NCBI RefSeq assembly: GCF_963678635.1 | Contig: NC_087064.1 | Location: 45,615,346 to 45,679,345, forward strand | From: Symsagittifera roscoffensis | Lineage: Eukaryota > Xenacoelomorpha > Acoela > Convolutidae | Length of the DNA: 64,000 bases | Reading direction: 5' to 3' | Shown: piece after piece, positions 1 to 12,369 of the stretch | Position numbering within the stretch: the stretch's first letter is position 1 | How the letters are laid out: every line of letters begins with the position of its first letter | Notes under the pieces: model-generated | What the model was told of the DNA's origin: nothing | Databases searched by the model: none | What the model saw: only the letters and a program-made list of their open reading frames with translations | Made by a program: the position numbers and the translations under genes

Positions 1-1372
1 ATTAAAATAAACAGTGGAGAACTTCGATTACTCATCCATCACTTGATTTCTTTTCCACTAGATGACCCAGGTTAAACACTTAAATTTAGTCAGTCATAAA
101 ATAGTATCTAACGATCTACTCGCGTTCTAATTATGCCTGAACCTTGTGGATTGATTTACTATTATCCAACCCTTGATCACAAATCACAACCCCTAAGTAA
201 GATGAGGTAAGTCTATCTTAAATTAGAACTTAGTCACAAGAAAGTAAAAAATCATTCTCATGAATCGATATATACTACATTCTCTCCAACCCATCAAAGC
301 ACGACAATCTATGCCCCAAGATAATATAACCACACAAAACGCGTAAAATTAACATTTTAAGAAATTAAAAACCTCTAACCCAAATATTGCATCCATCATC
401 CTAAACGTTATCTCAAGAGATAATCTAGGTAGCAAACAAACAATCGTATTTCATAATTGTTTAATTAAAAACGAAAGATACGACCTTGTATTCACAACAC
501 ACAGACAAACAAAAGGATAAATAAGATCAAAACGACAAACACGAAAAAAGACAATCATAACAAAACAAAAACAAGTTATCAGAAAGTGATTTTCAAAACA
601 AAGAAACGCAGTCTCAGAATCAGACACAAACACAATACAGGAATTTCAAGAATTAAAAGATTCCATAAGCAAAAGTAACCCGATTGACGACAGAATATGT
701 TTTTCCGACTCAGAAGCCACAACACCATCATCAATAAACGGAAAACGCAAAAGAAAAATTCATACATCAACATATCAATACGCCTATATAAATGTTATCA
801 ACCAATAAGACATTTTGAACGTTGCACACTAACAGTCTTACAATATAAAACATGATCAAATACAACAAAAATTTTGACGATAACTCAATACTCCCATTTT
901 TTTTTAAAAACCACTAAATGATACCTCCAGAGGACAAGTACAATTTTGTCATAACTTAAATGTAAACTTATTTGAAAATGGAATTAGCCCATGTAAACAA
1001 GAATTCCCTGAAGTACAAATAGAACGACAAATCCTTGATCATTACCTAAAAGTTATATGTAATATCACATTGCATTATGGTATTTTCACAATCGACATTG
1101 CATCACCAAAGCTCAATCACAAAAAACAACAAATACAAACAGACGATATAGATAAAGAATTCTCAAAAGTTTTTACAGACTATATAAAAATGTACAACAC
1201 CAAAATTCACAAAGAGCAAATTCTGTATTCACAAACGATGTATCCTCAATTATTTATAATTATCTATTTATGATAGAAATGAGAGAAACACAAGGTAACT
1301 CACCAATTCAAACATCCCGACATACAGCTGTAAGACAAGAAATAAGTAATTTTTCAAATTTTTTGAATACAG
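1..1372 (+). repeat. Duplicated 5' block of AT-rich retroelement, copy 1
   Basis: This stretch matches 2194-3565 at a constant offset of about 2,193 bases with scattered substitutions and 1-base indels. The window starts inside it, so its true left end is unseen. It holds an AT-rich leader-like part (1-600), a part reading as short serine/threonine-rich peptide on the plus strand around 600-780, and an open segment near 950-1270. The two copies separate after about 1372/3565. Copy 1 continues into unrelated sequence, while copy 2 runs into the gag N-terminal region. I interpret the block as leader plus gag start of family 1. Confidence 0.8.
947..1276 (+). pseudogene. Gag N-terminal remnant, copy 1
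   Basis: The plus frame is open from about 950 to a stop at 1271 and reads peptide such as NLFENGISPCKQEFPEV, continuing to QLFIIIYL. It has no ATG of its own. The second copy (3140-3470) keeps the same frame, with a few substitutions. The position upstream of the gag sequence in copy 2 suggests it is the N-terminal (matrix-like) part of family-1 Gag, but no known domain is recognised. Downstream stop codons (1271-1273) separate it from the next segment in both copies. Confidence 0.45.
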
Positions 1373-1373
1373 T

Positions 1374-1740
1374 CCAACTTAGATTTAGAAAAGTAGATTT
1401 TAGAATTAGACAATTGAAAAATTGCGCAAATAATTGGAAATGTCTCTCCGACTCAAAAGATCACCGCTAATTTTACAAACAATACGAGAAATGCCAGGTA
1501 TTGCTGGAAGACTAAGGAAAAAGCCCGATCTACGATTAGGAAGAAATCTACCGATTGACTTCATGATAGTACGACGGAAATTGGAACAAACCTATGTAAT
1601 TAGAATCCTTTCTGCAATAAATTTAAAGAAATCCTTCAGTCACCTTAATGGTGCCAAACCTACTATTTATACCATAACGACTGATAAAAACAACACATGT
1701 CGTTCCTCCAAAAAATCTGCAGTAGAATAAAACATTTTGA
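1374..1740 (+). pseudogene. Unrecognised short coding remnant after copy 1
   Basis: After the copies diverge, copy 1 runs into two overlapping short frames (to 1470, and 1434-1730) rich in Arg, Lys and Leu. Codon 1440 onward reads MSLRLKRSPLILQTIREM. This part has no counterpart in copy 2, where gag follows directly. It may be a gag or env fragment joined by rearrangement. No domain is recognised and chance openness cannot be excluded. Confidence 0.25.
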
Positions 1741-2193
1741 AAAAAATAATTTATAGGATAAAAATGCAAAAATTAGTTAAAACATAAAATCATCGTTAGT
1801 TTTGATAATCTGTCATATCATTTTTTCATCCCAGCTTCATCACCTGATAAATAACAGCAAATTACTCAAAGCTAAAACCACCCTAAACCTTAATCTAAAA
1901 CTTTTCACACTTAAACTTCTACATTAAAGGTTATCAAGGCTTGTCATTGTTTTTTTTTGAATTATCTTAACTTGAAAAAAAGATCATCAAGGCTTTCCTT
2001 GATCCTTAAACGGTCACTTAATTAAACTTTTTTATTTTCTGATCATCAAGGCTTTCCTTGAATCAAACGGAACAATTTTATTCTCCCCCCTCACACGTTT
2101 AAAGTGTCTAACGACCTCAAACGTCAATTCACTACCCAACCCTTATCAAAGACCTAAGACTAAAAATTTTTTTTTGAAGAACTAACCAGTTTT
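1741..2193. repeat. Non-coding spacer with repeated 7-bp-stem hairpins
   Basis: No gene is visible. Two copies of an identical hairpin, ATCAAGG-CTTT-CCTTGAT, lie at 1986-2003 and at about 2044-2061; the second is slightly changed at its right flank. A degenerate third relative (TTATCAAGGCTTGTCATTG) lies at about 1930-1948. The spacing of about 58 bases suggests a short local duplication. Position between two copies of the retroelement 5' block fits an LTR or leader remnant. Confidence 0.5.
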
Positions 2194-3565
2194 ATTAAGA
2201 TAAACAGTGGAGAACTTCGATTACTCATCCATCACTTGATTTCTTTTCACCTAGATGACCCAGGTTAAACACTTAAATTTAGTCAGTCATAAAATAGTAT
2301 CTAACGATCTACTCGCGTTCTAATTATACCTGAACCTTGTGGATTGATTTACTATTATCCAACCCTTGATCACAAATCACAACCCCTAAGTAAGATGAGG
2401 TAAGTCTATCTTAAATTAGAACTTAGTCACAAGAAAGTAAAAAATCATTCTCACGAATCGATATATACTACATTCTCTCCAACCCATCAAAGCACGACAA
2501 TCTATGCCCCAAGATAATATAACCACACAAAACGCGTAAAATTAACAGTTTAAGAAATTAAAAACCTCTAACCCAAATATTGCATCCATCATCCTAAACC
2601 TTATCTCAAGAGATAATCTAGGTAGCAAACAAGCAATCCTATTTCATAATTGTTTAATTAAAAACGAAAGATACGACCTTGTATTCACACCACACAGACA
2701 AGCAAAAGGATAAATAAGATCAAAACGACAAACACGAAAAAAGACAATCATAACAAAACAAAAACAAGTTATCAGAAAGTGATTTTCAAAACAAAGAAAC
2801 GCAGTCTCAGAATCAGAAACAAACACAATACAGGAATTTCAAGAATTAAAAGATTCCATAAACAAAAGTAACCCAATTGACGACAGAATATGTTTTTCCG
2901 ACTCAGAAGCCACAACACCATCATCAATAAACGGAAAACGCAAAATAAAAAATTCATATATCAACATATCAATACGCCTATATAAATGTTATCAACCAAT
3001 AAGACATTTTGAACGTTGCAAACTAACAGTCTTACAATATAAAACATGATCAAATACAACAAAATTTTTGACGATAACTCGATACTCCCATTTTTTTTTA
3101 AAAACCACTAAATGATACCTCCAGAGGACAAAAACAATTTTGTCATAACTTAAATGTAAACTTATTTGAAAATGGAATTAGCCCATGTAAACAAGAATTC
3201 CCTGAAGTACAAATAGAACGACAAATCCTTGATCATTACCTAAAAGTTATATGTAATATCACATTGCATTATGGTATTTTCACAATCGACATTGAATCAC
3301 GAAAGCTCAATCACAAAAAACAACAAATACAAACAGACGATATAGATATAGAATTCTCAAAAGTTTTTACAGACTATATAAAAATGTACAACACCAAAAT
3401 TCACAAAGAGCAAATTCTGTATTCACAAACGATGTATCCTCAATTATTTATAATTATCTATTTATGATAGAAATGAGAGAAACACAAGGTGACTCACCAA
3501 TTCAAACATCCCGACATACAGCTGTAAAACAAGAAATGAGTACTTTTTCAAATTTTTTGAATACA
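2194..3565 (+). repeat. Duplicated 5' block of AT-rich retroelement, copy 2
   Basis: Second copy of 1-1372, starting at the shared phrase AAACAGTGGAGAACTTCG. It retains the same internal order and the same open segment (3140-3470). At its right end it continues directly into the gag-like frame beginning at 3570, so it preserves the original junction better than copy 1. Confidence 0.8.
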
Positions 3566-6553
3566 ATCCGTGAAAGTCTCACTTATATCAATTTATAATA
3601 AAAATGTTAAACACGATCCACTGAAAAAACTAGCGTGGTTTATAATTGATTATTTTGTTCATCATCTTGACCTAATATCACTAGCAAGAAAAAATTTTCA
3701 ACCACGAAATTCAGACGATGAAACTGAATTGGCAGACGAAACATATTACGTTTGGGACCTTGAATGGTCTCATTCATCATTTATTAAAAAACCAACTGAC
3801 ATCTCAAGTCAAGCAATCACCAGAATTTCCATTCATAAAGATTATGTTGATTTAACCCTACTTACCATTGATGCATCACCTATTCAATATTCACCGACAG
3901 AGAAGGAAAAAATAGTTTGAATTCTAAATCTATTAACCAAGAAAAATTGAATGGAACAAGAAGTCTTACACAACAGGATATTCAAACTCCCTCGCATTTC
4001 GTAAACGAAGAAATAGTTGAAACAATGCCAACTACAACACAACAAAGCATTCCTCCTATTCATCCAACACTTACAACTCCAAAAAAAGTAAAAAATAAAA
4101 ACACAGTATTTCCACAAACAACTAGACAATCGACAGTGAAACCTTCAGTTATTCAAAAAAAATCAAAAATGGATTTAGACCAGTAACAACGTCAAGACAA
4201 AGAATTAAGCAAAAAACATCAAATAGAAATAACTTCTCAGATCATAATTATATTTTTTTTCCAAAAATCCAAAACAACAAAACCTCCCAATACAATTGTC
4301 AAAATCAATCGCAATCACAAAATCAAAATGTACCACAACAAGCTTCTCTATCATTATTCTTTAACGATCAGCCATGAACTACACTAGATCGTAGCGAAAA
4401 TTATCCATTTTTTCAACAAAATAAAATCATAATAATTAAACATCATATTAGGAATCAACCACATTACTCAGAAGATTAAGAAAATTATTATCAAAATAAA
4501 CGATTCAACACAAATCATCATCACAATAACTTGAACATCGATCAACCAGATCTTTTCAAACCATATACACGAAACGAACAAAATCAAACAAGACTTCACC
4601 CAACCTCATTTAATAATTTTCAGTCACAAAACCCAGTGAATACACAAAAATATCAACCAAATCAAAAGCAAAATGAAAATCCACTACCATATTACCTACA
4701 ACAACATGAAATAACAAAGACTCAACTTACAATTTTTTTTTCTCAAATACTAAATGCCGCAGAATCACTACAAATGACTATGAATCCATTTCTTATGGGT
4801 GGATCTTCATTATCTTCAAATAAGCCATTAATGGTATTCACAGAAACAGATCCAGAATACTCCGTAGAAGATTATTTAAATGCAGTCACAGCAAATTTGA
4901 TTTTAAATATAGGATATAGGACCTAAACCAGTAAAAACATTAATTCATCAAAATTGGATACATAGACGCACAGCTCTAACCCAAACCACACTTGATGGCG
5001 CAACTTTACCTATAGATATTAAATCAGATTGAAAAAGATTCCCTGAAGAATTTTCAAAAATGTTCGACTCCGAAAGAAACAAACAACATCAAAGAGTTTT
5101 ATGCAATGAAATCCGTAGAATATCAAACGAAACAATTAAACAACTTGCAGTAAGAATTGAAACACTAGTAAGAAAAGCATACTCCCACAAAACAAATGAT
5201 TATAAGAATATGAAAATGACAGAAATATTAAAGATGACTGTAACACCTCAATTACGAAAAATAGCAATAAAAAACAGGGCATTACTATAGCTTTCAGAAA
5301 ATCAGTAGATAAACTAGAACAAGCTGAATTCACTGTGAAATTGTAAGAAACAGAAAATTTAACACTACAAAATGTAAATAACATCCAAACCACTACTTCA
5401 CAAATGAATAAACTTCATGACTCTGACACTGAACTAGCTGAATAAATCACTCAAATATTAAATATCTACGAGAAAAAACCCAAAGTGTAAAGGCAAACCA
5501 TCATTCAAAATTGGTGTAACTATTGCCGTAGATACGGACACAGCATTGCTGAATGTAGACAAAAACAACAAGATACTCAGAACAAACCACAAAAACACAG
5601 AGAACCAAACAAATCATTTAATCATTACATGAATAAAGACCAAAATCTATCAACTAAAAACAATCACAGTAACAATAGTTCAGGAAAAACACTTCGTGAT
5701 AACTATAATGCCTCTAGACAACAATCAACCTAAAGATATAACTATCGTGGAAGATCTCCAGATCAAAGAAATTCACGAACATTCTCATAAAGTAGATATA
5801 GTTGATCAAACAGTCAAAACAATCGATATCGAAATAACTATTCAAGATCAAATTCAAATAGAAGCAACTATTCGAGCTTCGTCAAAAACAGTTCCCGTTC
5901 AAGCTTTCGTAATAGATACTATTCAAACGATCGATCCAGGATTTCCTCATACGATAGGAAAAGAAATTACTTAAACAATAGAAACAGATAGTATCAAATT
6001 AACAGATCCAGAGATTATTCATACTATAGATCAAATTTTCATAGATCAAATTACAATAACTATCACAATAGGTCACGTGACAATTCTCAAAATAGAAACT
6101 CGAATTATCAAAATTGACAAAGATTTTTTTCTCATCACCGCACAGAAGTAGCACACAATATCAGAGTTCACAACAAAACTATAGAAGTAGTACACCTATA
6201 TCAAGGACAAATGAACAAAGTACAATGAGCTGAAGCAATTCAATTAGACCCTCCTGGTTTTGATAACACAGAAACCACAGAATTTCATCTAAATCACCTA
6301 ACTTGCGAATCCACAGACGATGAGAGCGAAACTGAAAATACGCTTTCAACAAACATGCTTCAGATTGAAAACGAATACAAATTATTCGTTATTAATCGAA
6401 TCGAATTATTACCAAAATAATCATAACAATCTCCAAAACCCTGATAAAATTCAAGAAATAATAGACTACACTGAACAAGAACTTACAGGAAGTTCAAGCA
6501 CAAACAATATTCATCAAAACGCATCAAACAATGTGCCTATTCCGCCGGATTGA
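3566..6553 (+). pseudogene. Degenerate family-1 gag (Ty3/gypsy-like), copy 1
   Basis: A run of plus-strand frames that together make a Gag precursor. The N-terminal part reads at 3570-3920 and 3917-4186. A Gln/Asn-rich stretch reads at 4531-4720. A capsid-like part (4720-5340) contains TETDPEYSVEDYLNAV and the W-x-RF pattern of Retrotrans_gag proteins. A zinc knuckle CX2CX4HX4C lies at 5515-5556 (CNYCRRYGHSIAEC). An RNA-binding-like Arg/Ser/Asn-rich tail (5690-6130) and a tail ending NASNNVPIPPD at 6553 follow. Stops and shifts occur at about 3918, 4185, 4924, 5036, 5290 and 5344. Family-1 pol lies 28 kb downstream, separated by nested DNA. The role, assembly of the RNA-containing particle, is known for the family; this copy cannot work. 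Confidence 0.8.
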
Positions 6554-7396
6554 CACAACCTAACCTTCCGGCACTACGCGAGAATAAAAGTAGAGGCCTT
6601 AACGATCATTTATTAGTAAAAAAGAGGCTCAGATTATTCTGGGATTTTGAATTTTCAAAAATTCGAATTGTGACATCACATTTCTGTGAAATGCAAAAAC
6701 GGCCAATTTGAGCCGAAAAACAGAAGAAAACAGCACAACAGCTGAAATAGTGAAAAACAGTCGAACGGGAACGAAATAAAAAACTAAGCCTCTTATCGTG
6801 ACGATCACGCACGATAAGACAGCTAAATAGAGCCAAAAGGCGGAAGGGAGGCTTCAGTGGGGAAGGTGTAAAGAGCAGTACCCTCCCGTGCCACGAATTG
6901 GGAGTAATAACCACGTTGTTACAGTGAAATCACGGAAGCGGAGGCTCGGCCCCCAGAGACAGTATATGGTGAAGGACTATAAAGAACTGACTTTTTAGCT
7001 ATTCTAATGGCATAAACAGTTTGAATTAACACCGGTATAATTTGATATTTTAGAAAATGAATAGCTGGAAAAAGGAAAGAGTCTATCCATCTCCAATGGA
7101 TTTAATATAGAACTGTCATCAAAAACATAGTAAAATAGGATATTCGAGCCGTGTTTTTAATAGCAATCACGTAGTGTGAGGATCCGACACCCAGCTATAT
7201 GGTTGTGTTCGCATGTAAACGAAAGCTGATCAAGAGTCGCTTGACTGATGGCCTAAAAATAGTAACTTTTTACTTAGCCCTAGACAGACCAGACAATCAA
7301 CTGGCTAGGTCGAGACGGTAAAAAACTAGTAGAATTTAGGTAACTGACGCCGGCCAGTCGTTAATAGGTACTTTTTCTACGCTCCGTGCAGAAACA
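6532..7396 (+). mobile_element. Partial LTR of family 2 (first copy, right end missing)
   Basis: It starts TGTGCC immediately after gag-tail sequence and runs about 865 bases to GCTCCGTGCAGAAA. The same sequence forms the first 860 bases of the LTRs at 9327-10540 and 10851-12060 and of the 3' LTR at 33045. The last 350 bases of a full LTR are absent here, and gag copy 2 follows at about 7410. Visible promoter-like elements are AATAAA close to the start and CTATAAAG near 6977. The CRE-like palindrome of the other copies is mutated here (GTGACATCAC). Short minus-strand frames across it are shadows. Confidence 0.75.
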
Positions 7397-7409
7397 GAAG
7401 AAACAGAAA

Positions 7410-9326
7410 ACTCAGTGAATACTCACAAAATTATCAACCAAATCAAAAGCAAAATGAAAATCCACAACCATATTACCTACAACAACATGAAATAACAAAG
7501 ACTCAACTTACAAACTTTTCTCAAATACTAAATGCCGCAGAATCACTACAAATGACTATGAATCCATTTCTTATGAGTGGATCGTTTTTATATTCAAATA
7601 AACCATTAATGGTATTCACAGAAACAGATCCCGAATATTCGGTAGAAGATTATTTAAATGCAGTCACAGCAAATTTGATTTTAAATATAGGACCTAAACA
7701 AGTAAATACACCAACTCATCAAAATTGGATACATAGACGCACAGCTCTAACCCAAACCACACTTGATGGCGCAATTTTACCTATAGATATTAAATCAGAT
7801 TGGAAAAGATTCACAGAAGAATTTTCAAAACTGTTCGACTCCGAAAGAAACAAACAACACCAAAGAGTTTTATGCAATGAAATCCGTAGAATCCCAAACG
7901 AAGCAATTAAACAACTTGCAGTAAGAATTGAATTACTAGTAAGAAAAGCATACTCTCATAATACAAATGATTTTAAGAATACGAAAATAACAGAAAAATT
8001 AATGATGACTGTAACACCTCAATTACAAAAAATAGCAATAAAAAAGAGAGCATCACATCCATCTTCAATACGAAAACCCGATATAGCCTTCAGAAAATTA
8101 GTGGATAAACTAGAACAAGCTGAATTCACTGTGAAATTGTAAGAAACAGAAAATTTAACACTACAAAATGTAAATAACATCCAAACGACTACTTCACAAA
8201 TGAATAAACTTCATGACTCTGACACTGAACTAGCTGAGTAAATCACTCAAATATTAGATATCTACGAGAAAAAACCCAAAGTTTAAAGGCAAACCATCAT
8301 TCAAAATTGGATGACTATTGCCGTAGATACGGACACAGCATTGCTGAATGTAGACAAAAACAACAAGATACTCAGAACAAACCACAAAAACACAGAGAAC
8401 CAAACAAATCATTTACCCATTACATGAATAAAGACCAAAATCTACCAACTAAAATCAATCACAGTAACAATAGTTCAGGAAAAACACTTCCTGATAACTA
8501 TAATGCCTCTAGACAACAATGAACCTACAGATATAACTATCGTGGAAGATCTCCAGATCAAAGAAAAACACGAAAATTCTCATAAAATAGATATAGTTGA
8601 TCAAACAGTCAAAACAATCGATATCGAAATAATTATTCAAGATCAAATTCAAAAAGAAGCAACTATTCGAGCTTCGTCAAAAACAGTTACCGTTCAAACT
8701 TTTGTAATAGATATTATTCAAACGATTGATCCAGGATTTCCTCATACGATAGGAAAACAAATTACTCAAACAATAGAAACAGATAGTATCAACATAACAG
8801 ATCCAGAGATTATTCATACAATAGATCAAACTATCATAGATCAAATTACAATAACCATCACAATAGATCATGTGACAATTCTCAAAATAGAAACTCGAAT
8901 TATCAAAATTGACAAAGATTTTTTCTCATCACCGCGCAGAAATAACACACAATATCAGACTTCACAACAAAACTATAGAAGTAGTACACCTAACTCAAGA
9001 AAAAATTAACAAACTACAATGAGCTCAAGCAACTCAATCAGACCCTCCTGGTTTTGATAACACAGAAACCAAAGAATTATATCTAAATCACCTATCTTGC
9101 GAATCCACAGACGATGAGAGCGAAACTGAAAATAAAGTTTCAATAAACATGCTTCAGATCGAAAACGAATACAAATTATTCGTTACTAATAGAATCAAAT
9201 TATTACCAAAATATTCATAACAATCTCCAAAACCCTGATAAAATTCACTGAAATAAGAGACTACACTGAACAAGAACTTACAGGAAGTTCAAGCACAAAC
9301 AATATTCATCAAAACGCATCAAACAA
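7410..9326 (+). pseudogene. Degenerate family-1 gag, copy 2 (starts mid-gag)
   Basis: This repeats gag copy 1 from about 4633 onward with a few percent divergence. The capsid-like frame 7552-8142 is longer and less damaged than in copy 1: it runs through the DWKRF and LCNEIRR segments to EQAEFTVKL before its stop. The zinc knuckle at about 8310-8350 has lost its first cysteine, reading DDYCRRYGHSIAEC. The Arg/Ser/Asn tail follows at 8400-9000. The tail frame breaks near 9007 and 9218 and ends where the LTR begins at 9327. No start codon region is present, because the join to the LTR remnant at 7396-7410 removed it. Confidence 0.8.
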
Positions 9327-10540
9327 TGTGCCATTCCACCGGATTGACACAAACTAACCTTCCGGCACAACGCGAGAATAAAATTAGAGGCATTAACGAT
9401 CAATTATTAGTAAAAAAGAGGCTAAGAGTATTCTGGGATTATACATTTTCAAAAATTCGAATTGTGACGTCACATTTCTGAGAAATGCAAAGACGGCCAT
9501 TTTGAGCCGAAAAACAGAAGAAAACAGAACAACAGCTGAAATAATGAAAAACAGTGGAACGGGAACGAAAGAAAAAACGAAGCCTCTTATCGTGACAATC
9601 ACGCACGATAAGACAGCTAATTAGAGCCGAAACACGGAAGGGAGGCTTCAGTGGGGAAGGAGTAAAGAGCAGTACCCTCCCGTGCCACGAATTGGGAGTA
9701 TTAACCACGTTATTACAGTGAAATCACGGAAGCGAGGCTCGGCCCCCAGAGACATTATATGGCAAAGGACTATAAAGAACTGACTTTTTGGCTATTCTAA
9801 TGCCATAAACATTTTGAATCAACACCGGTATAATTTGATAATTTAGAATATGAGTAGCTAGAAAGAGGAAAGAGTCTATCCATCTCCAATGGATTTAATA
9901 TAAAACTGTCACCAAAAACATAGTAAAATAGGATATTCGAGCCGTGTTTTTAATAGCAAGCACGTAGTGTGAGGATCCGACACCCAGCCATGTGGTTGTG
10001 TTCGCATGTAAACGAAAGCTGATCAAAAGTCGTTTGACTGATGGCCTAAAAATAGTAACTTTTTACTTAGCCCTAGATAGACCAGAAAATCAACTGGCTA
10101 GGTCGAGACGGTAAAAAACGAGTAGAATTTAGGTAATTGACGCCGGCCAGTCCTTAATAGGTACTTTTTCTACGCTCCGTACAGAAAAGACCAAAAACAA
10201 AAAAAAACATAAAGTGACAGTTTATATGTTATTTCCAGACGAGATGCGATCTGACCTTCCTATTTGTTGTTGTTTCAGATTGATTTATATCATTTCTGAT
10301 AGAAAGATTGAGTGTTTTGGTGGCGGGTTAGGTACCCTCCCTTGAGTGTTATTTGAGTGTTTAAGCACGTTAATGGTGATTTTGCCGATGACCGGAGTGT
10401 AGAGTTGCAAGCTGACCGACGTGTTCCAGACTCAACAGGGACATCAGCGACAACATCCCCAACGACTGTTTGGTATCGTTGACACAATTTTACTATCGTT
10501 CGGGTACTATTTCATTAAAACTTAAGTGCTGGGGGGCACA
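9327..10540 (+). mobile_element. Full-length family-2 LTR, copy A
   Basis: A 1,214-base block begins TGTGCC and ends GGGGGGCACA, giving the terminal TG...CA and a 6-base inverted terminus typical of LTRs. It is followed at once by ATTGGCGC, a primer-binding-site-like motif. Inside are a perfect 12-base palindrome TGTGACGTCACA (9463-9474, a CRE/bZIP consensus), a TATAAAG near 9773 and AATAAAATT near the start. The right third carries a TTGTTTCAG acceptor-like motif near 10271-10279. It interrupts the family-1 gag tail. An identical arrangement recurs at 10851-12060. Confidence 0.8.
9463..9474. promoter_or_regulatory. CRE-like palindrome in LTR
   Basis: TGTGACGTCACA is a perfect 12-base palindrome containing TGACGTCA, the known ATF/CREB bZIP binding consensus. 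It is retained at 10987-10998 and 33181-33192 and mutated in the first LTR copy. It is probably a U3 enhancer element. Binding is inferred from the motif only. Confidence 0.5.
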
Positions 10541-10850
10541 ATTGGCGCTGAAGCAACTCAATCAGACCCTCCTGGTTTTGATAACACAGAAACCAAAGAA
10601 TTATATCTAAATCACCTAACTTGCGAATCCACAGACGATGAGAGCGAAACTGAAAATACGCTTTCAATAAACATGCTTCAGATTGAAAACGAATACAAAT
10701 TATTCGTTACTAATAGAATCAAATTATTACCAAAATAATCATAACAATCTCCAAAACCCTGATAAAATTTACCGAAATAATAGACTACACTGAACAAGAA
10801 CTTAGAGGAAGTTCAAGCACAAACAATATTCATCAAAACGCATCAAACAA
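10541..10850 (+). pseudogene. Family-1 gag-tail segment between two LTRs
   Basis: This 310-base piece starts with ATTGGCGC then GTGAAG-like gag sequence and carries the gag tail frame (PPGFDNTETKE, then LNHLTCESTDDESETEN), ending CATCAAACAA before the next TGTGCC. Together with the following LTR it forms a unit of about 1,520 bases that repeats in tandem. It has no independent coding role. Confidence 0.75.
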
Positions 10851-12060
10851 TGTGCCATTCCACCGGATTGACACAACCTATCCTTCCGGCACAACGCGAG
10901 AATAAAATTAGAGGGCTTAACGATCAATTATTAGTAAAAAAGAGGCTCAGAGTATTCTGGGATTATAAATTTTCAAAAATTCGAATTGTGACGTCACATT
11001 TCTGAGAAATGCAAAGACGGCCATTTTGAGCCTAAAAATAGAAGAAAACAGAACAACAGCTGAAATAGTGAAAAACAGTGGAACGGGAACGAAAGAAAAA
11101 ACGAAGCCTCTTATCTTGACGATCACGCACAATAAGACAGCTATTTAGAGCCGAAAGACGGAAGGGAGGCTTCAGTGGGGAAGGAGTAAAGAGCAGTACC
11201 ATCCCGTACCACGAATTGGGAGTAATAACCACGTTATTACAGTGAAATCACGGGAGCGAGGCTCGGCCCCCAGAGACAGTATATGTCAAAGGACTATAAA
11301 GAACTGACTTTTTAGCTATTCTAATGCCATAAACATTTTGAATCAACACCGGTATAATTTGATAATTTAGAATATGAGTAGCTAGAAAGAGGAAAGAGTC
11401 TATCCATCTCCAATGGATTTAATATAAAACTGTCACCAAAAACATAGTAAAATAGGATATTCGAGCCGTGTTTTTAATAGCAATCACGTAGTGTGAGGAT
11501 CCGACACCCAGCCATGTGGTTGTGTTCGCATGTAAACGAAAGCTGATCAAAAGTCGTTTGACTGATGGCCTAAAAATAGTAACTTTACTTAGCCCTAGAC
11601 AGACCAGAAAATCAACTGGCTAGGTCGAGACGGTAAAAAACGAGTAGAATTTAGGTAACTGACGCCGGCCAGTCGTTAATAGGTACTTTTTCTACGCTCC
11701 GTACAGAAAAGACCAAAAACAAAAAAAACATCAAGTGACAGTTTATATGTTATTTCCGGCGAGATGCGATCTGACCTTCCTATTTGTTGTTGTTTCAGAT
11801 TGATTTATATCATTTCTGATAGAAAGATTGAGTGTTTTGGTGGCGTGTTAGGTACCCTCCCTTGAGTGTTATTTGAGTGTTTAAGCACGTTAATGGTGAT
11901 TTTGCCGATGACCGGAGGGTAGAGTGGCGAGCTGACCGACGTGTTCCAGACTCAACGGGGACATCAGCGACAACATCCCCAACGACTGTTTGGTATCGTT
12001 GACACAATTTTACTATCGTTCGGGTACTATTTCATTAAAACTTAAGTGGTGGGGGGCACA
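10851..12060 (+). mobile_element. Full-length family-2 LTR, copy B
   Basis: This copy has 1,210 bases, TGTGCC...GGCACA, nearly identical to copy A. It has the CRE-like palindrome at 10987-10998 and TATAAAG near 11296, and is again followed by ATTGGCGC and gag tail. Differences from copy A are single bases and short indels, so the duplication is young compared with the gag decay. Confidence 0.8.
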
Positions 12061-12369
12061 ATTGGCGCTGAAGCAACTCAATCAGACCCTCCTGGTTTTG
12101 ATAACACAGAAAACAAAGAATTATATCTAAATCACCTAACTTGCGAATCCACAGACGATGAAAGCAAAACTGAAAATACGCTTTCAATAAACATGCTTCA
12201 GATTGAAAACGAATACAAATATTCGTTACTAATAGAATCGAATTATTACCAAAATAATCATAACAATCTCCAAAACCCTGATAAAATTCACTGAAATAAT
12301 AGACTACACTGAACAAGAACTTACAGGAAGTTCAAGCACAAACAATATTCATCAAAACGCATCAAACAA
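12061..12369 (+). pseudogene. Third gag-tail segment, leading into the large element
   Basis: Another copy of the gag tail (PPGFDNTENKE, LNHLTCESTDDESKTEN) starts with ATTGGCGC and ends CATCAAACAA at the TGTGCC of a collapsed LTR. A 2-base loss near 12220 shifts the frame relative to 10541-10850. Confidence 0.75.

Noticed and set aside
6606-6914. Minus-strand frames in the LTRs (also 9439-9708, 11032-11232, 33188-33424)
   Set aside because: They overlap promoter-type LTR sequence, differ in length between copies through indels and lack any domain. Treated as shadows.
7150-7260. Hammerhead ribozyme in the LTR (CTGATCA and CGAAAG near each other)
   Set aside because: The invariant CTGANGA core is broken and the three stems cannot be closed.
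8503-9009. 168-codon frame rich in Ile, Thr, Asp and Gln overlapping the gag tail
   Set aside because: It is the shifted reading of the Arg/Ser/Asn-rich gag tail, and its periodic ID/TI pattern comes from low-complexity codons. Copy 1 has the same effect at 5696-5974.
10290-10487. 65-codon minus frame repeated at 11810-12007
   Set aside because: It is present only because the LTR is duplicated. It lies in the U5-like right part of the LTR and has no recognisable protein character.
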